Shown piece after piece: positions 57,964 through 64,000 of a DNA stretch of 64,000 bases (the first letter of the stretch is position 1; each line of letters starts with the position of its first letter). Origin of the DNA: Phymorhynchus buccinoides (lineage: Eukaryota > Mollusca > Gastropoda > Neogastropoda > Raphitomidae); contig CM065713.1 of NCBI GenBank assembly GCA_017654935.2, positions 18,417,398 to 18,481,397 on the forward strand, in the 5' to 3' direction. The translations under genes and the position numbers were made by a program. Under the pieces are notes generated by a model. That model made no database searches and was not told where the DNA came from. It saw only the letters and a list, made by a program, of their open reading frames with translations.

Positions 57964-58476
57964 TGTGACGAGGTAATGGGTTAAAAGGCTAAGTCTCTAG
58001 GGAAGACTTTAGAAAATTTGCCTTTAGCCCACTTCTCTAGGGTATGGGAGATGAGCAACTTTCCCGGCCCCTTTTCATCTAATAAATTTATATTTGTGCC
58101 CGGGTTCTGGCTCGTCAGATGGTTGTAAGAAATACAAGTGGTTGAATTGCTCTAAATGGCAGACAGAGAGAAGTAGGGTTTTACATGAAATTACAAGACT
58201 CCCACTCTCATCAGTCTGACCAAAGGGTTCAGGATTATTTGACACTTGTATTTTATTTACTCCCAAAATCTGCATAAGATTATGCAACAATAATAATAAA
58301 GCAGCTCAATGGCGCCAAAACAAAATATGGATAAAACACAATGAAATCCGAAAGGATTCACAAGACTTTTGTCTTTCTATAAGGTTCGCCCCATGCCGGA
58401 AGGGTTACTAATTATATTCGGTGTCCGTAGGAAAGTTCAAATGATTGGCGCAGTCAGGTAGACTTAGCTGTTTGAA
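57964..58476 (-). repeat. Left LTR (3' LTR of the element), minimum extent
   Basis: Matches 63490-64000 with few differences (an 8-base GTCAGATG-type indel near 58118). The far boundary is not defined because its partner is truncated by the window end. Confidence 0.82.
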
Positions 58477-59795
58477 GTTCTGGGCTTGCTCGTCAGGTGA
58501 GAGTAGCTCCCAGTCGTTCCTATTACGGCTTCGCGGGATGGCACGGTTCAGGCGTGGTCTCCTCGCGGATTCTGGGTGCAGGTTGTCTTGGCGACGGACC
58601 CGTCTTGGTGCTTGGTGGAGTCCGGGATAAGCGTCCGGCCCACGATGCCCTGCTGATAATCACAGGAGAAGGTGGATGTAGATCTCTATGGCTTAGAGAC
58701 AAGGGGCTTCAGTCGGCAGGGAATTAGTGAATCCCAACCGGCTTGAAGGCTTCCCTTGTACAATAGCACTACATGTAGTTAATAAATAAACTGAATTTCA
58801 GTTAACAAACTGAGATCAGTAAAACATAAAAGGTGATCAAGACATCATCACTCTCCATCCAACACCTGGAAAGGAATGGTATCATAAAGTGCAAGATTGC
58901 GGCCCATAGGTTTCCTACTAAAAATAGTGCAAGATTGCGGCCCATAGGTTTCCTACTAAAAATAGACAAAAGGGTTAGTAGGCATAAACTCCGGTTCTGG
59001 TACCAAAAGTGTTCAAGTCAAAAAAACACACACACACAAATAATCAGTGCACATAAATAGAATAGAATGTTTACCACTTCTTTTCTATAACATATCTATC
59101 TACTCCTTATTCATCATTGAACATAGGATCTAGATCAAAACTAGAGTCAAACAAACCAGATCTCAATCACCTGCCATCAATAATACTTACTAGTGGGCTT
59201 ATGATGACTGGTTGTGAGTGTTGCTCTAGCTACGTTTCAGCATCTTGTGTGACAACTTTTTCTCACCACTCCAATTATAGCCTTCACTTTCAAACAATGA
59301 AAGCCTGCTATTGGTGTATTACAGTCCATACGTCACAAGATTGCTGTTCTAAATGTACCGAACAATCACGCGCCTATTACATCCTTATCACGTGCCGACA
59401 TTCAAATCTTTCTCGTGCTCAGAAAGGAAGGGGTTGAAAGGGGCCGACTGTGGTGGTCACTTTCTTGTGATGTGACGGTAGAAAGGGGGGGGGGGGGATG
59501 AAGGGAGATAACCTCGGTAGATGGTACGTGCTGACCAGGGAGAAAGAGATAACGCCCTTCCGCGGCGTTCGTTTGAAGCAGCGGGGCAATTAACGTGGCG
59601 GCTGGACAGAGAAATGTAAAGGCGAGGGGGGGGGGGGGGGAGGGGAGAAGGGGGGGGGGGGGTGTAGATAAGAAATAAAGAAAGTGGGTCGCGCGGGACA
59701 CTTACGTCACAGAGGCCCCCCGAAGAAAAGATTCTGGTACCGGAATCTTCCTGTGGAACGCCGACTCCACTTTCGACTTGGGCGACAGGGACAAA

Positions 59796-60278
59796 TTAGT
59801 GGGGAGACTGGGTCGGCTGGAATGGTGGAACATCTGGTCGCAACACAGAGTTCAAAGGAGCAGGTGGGTTAGAGATCAGTGGAATGGATTCCGACTGAGG
59901 TTGGTGCGGCAATCCTGTGTTGAGTTGTCCCAAGGTTGATTGCAGAATAGCAAACACCTCTTGCCTGAGTTTCCCCTTTAGCCTGGATTCATCATTGCTG
60001 ATGATGTGGTTTGGTAGGCCGATTCGGGCGAAAATGGCTTTGAGTGCCGCGGCTATCTGGCTAGCATCAAGTGAGGAGATTGGGGTGGCATCGCACTTCA
60101 TGGTACATATGTCGACCACGGTGACTATATACCGGAATTTCTTCTTCCGTTTAGGTAGAGGCCCGACCAAGTCGACTGCCACTCGCTGAAAGGGAGGGGT
60201 AGGTGACGGCTGTACGTGCGGCGGCCTGTCCCGATAGTACCTTCGGTGGGTGTTTGCGGGTACAGTGCTGCCTTTCAC
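59796..60278 (-). pseudogene. Integrase core fragment, duplicated copy
   Basis: Same segment as 61119-61405 but without the deletion, continuing IFARIGLPNHIISNDESRL toward the end of the core, then into unrelated proline-rich sequence. The catalytic glutamate region is not clearly preserved. Confidence 0.7.
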
Positions 60279-61118
60279 CTGAGGTACCTGTGGCGAGTGG
60301 TCTTGGGTCGTTAGGCGGACATTCCTTGGGAAGGATTTTCCAAGTTGTGGTGGACTTGGGGACTTGGGACAATCTGGATTTGCTCGTGCGGCAATTTGGT
60401 TTGCCGCGTTGAGAGGTTTCTAAACAATGAAAGCCTGCTATTGGTGTATTACAGTCCATACGTCACAAGATTGCTGTTCTAAATGTACCGAACAATCACG
60501 CGCCTATTACATCCTTATCACGTGCCGACATTCAAATCTTTCTCGTGCTCAGAAAGGAAGGGGTTGAAAGGGGCCGACTGTGGTGGTCACTTTCTTGTGA
60601 TGTGACGGTAGAAAGGGGGGGGGGGGGGGATGAAGGGAGATAACCTCGGTAGATGGTACGTGCTGACCAGGGAGAAAGAGATAACGCCCTTCCGCGGCGT
60701 TCGTTTGAAGCAGCGGGGCAATTAACGTGGCGGCTGGACAGAGAAATGTAAAGGCGAGGGGGGGGGGGGGAGAAGGGGGGGGGGGGGGGTGTAGATAAGA
60801 AATAAAGAAAGTGGGTCGCGCGGGACACTTACGTCACAGAGGCCCCCCGAAGAAAAGATTCTGGTACCGGAATCTTCCTGTGGAACGCCGACTCCACTTT
60901 CGACTTGGGCGACAGGGACAAATTAGTGGGGAGACTGGGTCGGCTGGAATGGTGGAACATCTGGTCGCAACACAGAGTTCAAAGGAGCAGGTGGGTTAGA
61001 GATCAGTGGAATGGATTCCGACTGAGGTTGGTGCGGCAATCCTGTGTTGAGTTGTCCCAAGGTTGATTGCAGAATAGCAAACACCTCTTGCCTGAGTTTC
61101 CCCTTTAGCCTGGATTCA

Positions 61119-61480
61119 TCATTGCTGATGATGTGGTTTGGTAGGCCGATTCGGGCGAAAATGGCTGAGTGCCGCGGCTATCTGGCTAGCATCAAGTGAG
61201 GAGATTGGGGCGGCATCGCACTTCATGGTACATATGTCGACCACGGTGACTATATACCGGAATTTCTTCTTCCGTTTAGGTAGAGGCCCGACCAAGTCGA
61301 CTGCCACTCGCTGAAAGGGAGGGGTAGGTGACGGCTGTACGTGCGGCGGCCTGTCCCGATAGTACCTTCGGTGGGTGTTTGCGGGTACAGTGCTGCCTTT
61401 CACCTGAGGTACCTGTGGCGAGTGGTCTTGGGTCGTTAGGCGGACATTCCTTGGGAAGGATTTTCCAAGTTGTGGCGGAC
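61119..61480 (-). pseudogene. Integrase core fragment, upstream copy
   Basis: HRRYYRDRPPHVQPSPTPPF, VAVDLVGPLPKRKKKF, YIVTVVDICTMKCDA and ISSLDASQIAAAL: the start of an integrase catalytic core with its first two D positions. A small deletion near 61167 shifts the frame relative to the second copy. Confidence 0.7.
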
Positions 61481-61619
61481 TTGGGGACTTGGGACAATCT
61501 GGATTGGCTCGCGCGGCAATTTGGTTTGCCGCGTTGAGAGGTTTCTTCCCTGCTGAGGGAGATTTGCTCTTTGGGAAGGAGGGAGGGAGTTGGTTTGTGG
61601 ATTGGGGAGAAGGGAATCC

Positions 61620-62223
61620 TGCTGAAACAATAGCAGGTTGAGAGGGGTGCCCTAAAAACACATAGCTGTGATCCAAGTATGAGGTCATAGACAGGACTGT
61701 CCATGAGCACTGCCTTGATGGGTCCCTTAACATATCTGGTGTCGACATTGATTATGGCGACTGGCAAAGTGGATGGGGGGATTGCAGCATCAGGGCCCTG
61801 CAGAGAGATGAAGTCTCCCGTGTATGCTGACGCGGGGACTAAGGATCCGCAGACAATGGCGTCGCATGACAGTCCAGTGTCATAGAGACACTGAACAGGG
61901 ATGTTGTTGACAGTCGCCTGTCCAACGACTGACGGTGTGCCTGGACACTGTACTGGGGAGGGGTTTGTGCAGTTCTGCGAAGTCGAGACGACTTGCATAG
62001 TTGCAACATTTTGCCGCTTGTAAGCAAGTTTCCTGCAGTCATCCCGATTGTGGGTGTTCGACTTGCAGTATGAGCAGAATAAGGGTTGTCCCAGTGGTTG
62101 TCGTTCATGGGTAGAACTGTTTGACCCACTTTTGGAGTTGGGGTTAAACCTGCTCTGCTGTGAAGCCAGTGGACCCAACAACTTGCTGCAGTTTTGGCCT
62201 TTTAGGGGCGCTAGGTTCATCAT
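61620..62223 (-). pseudogene. Zinc knuckle and aspartic protease region
   Basis: CSYCKSNTHNRDDCRKLA at about 62045-62098 is a CCHC knuckle. YDTGLSCDAIVCGSLV near 61860-61890 is the D-T-G protease motif, followed by YDLILGSQ. Downstream it runs into the deletion junction rather than reverse transcriptase. Confidence 0.7.
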
Positions 62224-63217
62224 GGGCTAGAGTGTACCTATCACTTAGCTGGATGAGGTCAGCCAGAGTTGTGGCACCTTGTTCGGCAGTAAAGGTGCGT
62301 AACTCTGGGGACATGGTTTCGCGCAGTTGCTCGCCAACCATCAGTTCCCGGAGATCCTCATAGGACTCTGATTTGGCAGAAAGGGACACCCATTTTGTCA
62401 GATAGTTCCCCAGTCTATCTGAAAATTGGGCATAGGACTCTCCCCTACCTTTTCTGGTTGACCGGAACTTTTTCCGGTAGGCATCAGCTGTCAACTGGTA
62501 TCTGTTGAGCAGGGCTTCTTTCAAAGCTGGGTAGTCAGTAATTTGGCTTGACGGAAGTTTACTGTATACCTCATAAGCCACACCCCTGAGACTTTGGGCA
62601 AGCTTGAGGTTGTACTTTTCCGGAGCAAGCTCAAATTCCTGGGCCAGTCTTTCAAATCTATCGAGGAATGCATCGATAGACTCTGTTGCCTCATTGAATG
62701 CCTCCAATGTGAAGGTCATGGCTGAGGTATGAATGGGAGGGTGAAAATTTTGAGGGGCAGCAGTCTCAGAGTCTGCTGAGTTTTCAAGCTGCTTCATAGC
62801 TAGCTCATGGTCTCGCGCCTTTTCTCGCTCAGTGGCCTCAAGTTCGAGTTCTTTATTTTTGGCATCCTGCACTAGTTGTCTCTGCCTTAACTCATGAGTA
62901 CGGATTTGCTCTTGCTCGGCAGCATCATGAGCTCTCTGCTTATCTTTCTCAGCGTCCTCGCGAGCTTTATCCGCCTCTTCCGCCTCATGGGCTCTCTGTT
63001 TGTCTTTCTGAGCCTCCTCGCGGACTTTATCAGCCTCTTGAGCCTCATGAGCTCTGTCAGCCTCTTGAGCCTCACGAGCTTTGTCAGCCTCTTGAGTCTC
63101 GCGAGCTTTCTCTTTGTCATATTCAGATATGACAAAATTGGCTAACTCTTGGCCTGACAATCCTAGAGATTCTCCCCATTCTTTAAGTTCCCTCCTAAGT
63201 TTAACAATCTCAGCCAT
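62144..63217 (-). CDS. Gag-like protein of the LTR retrotransposon
   Basis: An intact 357-codon frame. Residues about 35-150 are a charged coiled coil of repeated KAREAQEAD- and KDKQRAHEAEE-type units. Residues about 165-310 form the capsid-like Gag domain (FLDRFERLAQEF, then YPALKEALLNRY, then RGESYAQFSDRLGNYL). The frame shifts into the zinc knuckle/protease region that follows. Confidence 0.82.
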   Translation of the reverse strand: MAEIVKLRRELKEWGESLGLSGQELANFVISEYDKEKARETQEADKAREAQEADRAHEAQEADKVREEAQKDKQRAHEAEEADKAREDAEKDKQRAHDAAEQEQIRTHELRQRQLVQDAKNKELELEATEREKARDHELAMKQLENSADSETAAPQNFHPPIHTSAMTFTLEAFNEATESIDAFLDRFERLAQEFELAPEKYNLKLAQSLRGVAYEVYSKLPSSQITDYPALKEALLNRYQLTADAYRKKFRSTRKGRGESYAQFSDRLGNYLTKWVSLSAKSESYEDLRELMVGEQLRETMSPELRTFTAEQGATTLADLIQLSDRYTLAHDEPSAPKRPKLQQVVGSTGFTAEQV

Positions 63218-63489
63218 GGTTGTAAATACAACTATTCAAAATAAAAACAAAACTGCTGAGTTGAATGTATCAAACAACACTTAACTATTTCAGCATAAAC
63301 AGAAATAGCATGCACATCAAAATAAAGTCATAAATAGCATTCAAACAAATCAAATCAAAACACAGTGAACCAAATCACAATAACTTTCCCAGTGGACACA
63401 AGATAAGTTTTGAAAAGGAACTACAGTTTGAATTGAAATTTGTTAGACTTTATGAAAAAGAATATCCCGGACGCGAGCCCCCAATTAGA

Positions 63490-64000
63490 TGTGACGAGGT
63501 AATGGGTTAAAAGGCTAAGTCTCTAGGGAAGACTTTAGAAAATTTGCCTTTAGCCCACTTCTCTAGGGTATGGGAGATGAGCAACTTTCCCGGCCCCTTT
63601 TCATCTAATAAATTTATATTTGTGCCCGGGTTCTGGCTCGTATGGTTGTAAGAAATACAAGTGGTTGAATTGCTCTAAATGGCAGACAGAGAGAAGTAGG
63701 GTTTTACATGAAATTACAAGACTCCCACTCTCATCAGTCTGACCAAAGGGTTCAGGATTATTTGACACTTGTATTTTATTTACTCCCAAAATCTGCATAA
63801 GATTATGCAACAATAATAATAAAGCAGCTCAATGGCGCCAAAACAAAATATGGATAAAAAAACACAATGAAATCCGAAAGGATTCACAAGACTTTTGTCT
63901 TTCTATAAGGTTCGCCCCATGCCGGAAGGGTTACTAATTATATTCGGTGTCCGTAGGAAAGTTCAAATGATTGGCGCAGTCAGGTAGACTTAGCTGTTTG
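63490..64000 (-). repeat. Right LTR (5' LTR of the element), truncated by window end
   Basis: Begins TGTGACGAGG at 63490, giving a minus-strand LTR end CA. Continues past the window. Confidence 0.82.

Larger units (their letters stand above)
59292..61547. repeat. Tandem duplication of ~1.13 kb inside the retrotransposon
   Basis: 59292-60421 and 60422-61547 are nearly identical apart from poly-G lengths and a 3-base change near 60035/61167. The junction at 60419-60422 has TTTC microhomology (CACTTTC|AAACAATG versus GGTTTC|TTCCC). Confidence 0.88.
57964..64000 (-). mobile_element. Ty3/Gypsy LTR retrotransposon, RT-less, partly duplicated, cut by window end
   Basis: Direct LTRs begin TGTGACGAGGTAATGGG at 57964 and 63490 and match over at least 510 bp; the right one (5' LTR of this minus-strand element) runs off the window. 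Next to it is a primer-binding site resembling the tRNA-Pro complement (63463-63483). Gag, zinc knuckle, protease and integrase core are present in order. Reverse transcriptase and RNase H are missing and an integrase-containing segment is tandemly duplicated, so it is a defective derivative. Confidence 0.88.

Overview
This window is animal nuclear DNA, most likely from a marine mollusc and plausibly a gastropod. The evidence is spliced genes with long introns, GT-AG junctions, very dense microsatellites and minisatellites, tRNA-headed SINEs with a molluscan-style core, CR1/L2-like LINEs, a Ty3/Gypsy element, and piggyBac-like and hAT-like MITEs. The species cannot be named from sequence alone.

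Two conserved protein-coding genes were reassembled exon by exon. PSENEN, encoding the gamma-secretase subunit PEN-2 (101 aa, 3 coding exons), lies on the minus strand at 3928-7611. U2AF1, encoding the 35 kDa subunit of the 3' splice site recognition factor U2AF (234 aa, 8 exon positions), lies on the plus strand at 16121-51056. They are arranged head to head, as PSENEN and U2AF1L4 are in human.

The most unusual feature is repeated splice-site architecture. Upstream of U2AF1 exon 3, a unit holding branch point, pyrimidine-rich tract, AG and the first 32 nt of the exon is repeated nine times, each copy with an in-frame stop. PSENEN exon 3 independently has eight upstream copies of its acceptor plus the first 55 nt of the exon, again ending in an in-frame stop. 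The next U2AF1 exon exists as two alternatives, 4a (77 nt) and 4b (74 nt), whose phases make them mutually exclusive. Exon 4b is followed by two in-phase copies (4c, 4d) separated by 38-nt gaps. Arrays of acceptor-like motifs also precede exons 4a and 4b. A gene for a 3' splice site reader thus carries dozens of extra 3' splice site-like sequences in its own introns.

Layout: 1-3900, repeats including two U2 snRNA-headed elements; 3928-7611, PSENEN with a DNA transposon abutting its exon 2 donor; 7890-12640, fold-back repeat, minisatellite, nested LINEs and a third U2-headed element; 13735-15470, LINE remnant and a MITE; 16121-51056, U2AF1 with introns full of MITEs, satellites and a piggyBac remnant; 51057-52150, probable 3' UTR with hairpin repeats; 52150-57960, dispersed repeats with no recognised gene; 57964-64000, a Ty3/Gypsy retrotransposon (minus strand) lacking reverse transcriptase and cut by the window end.
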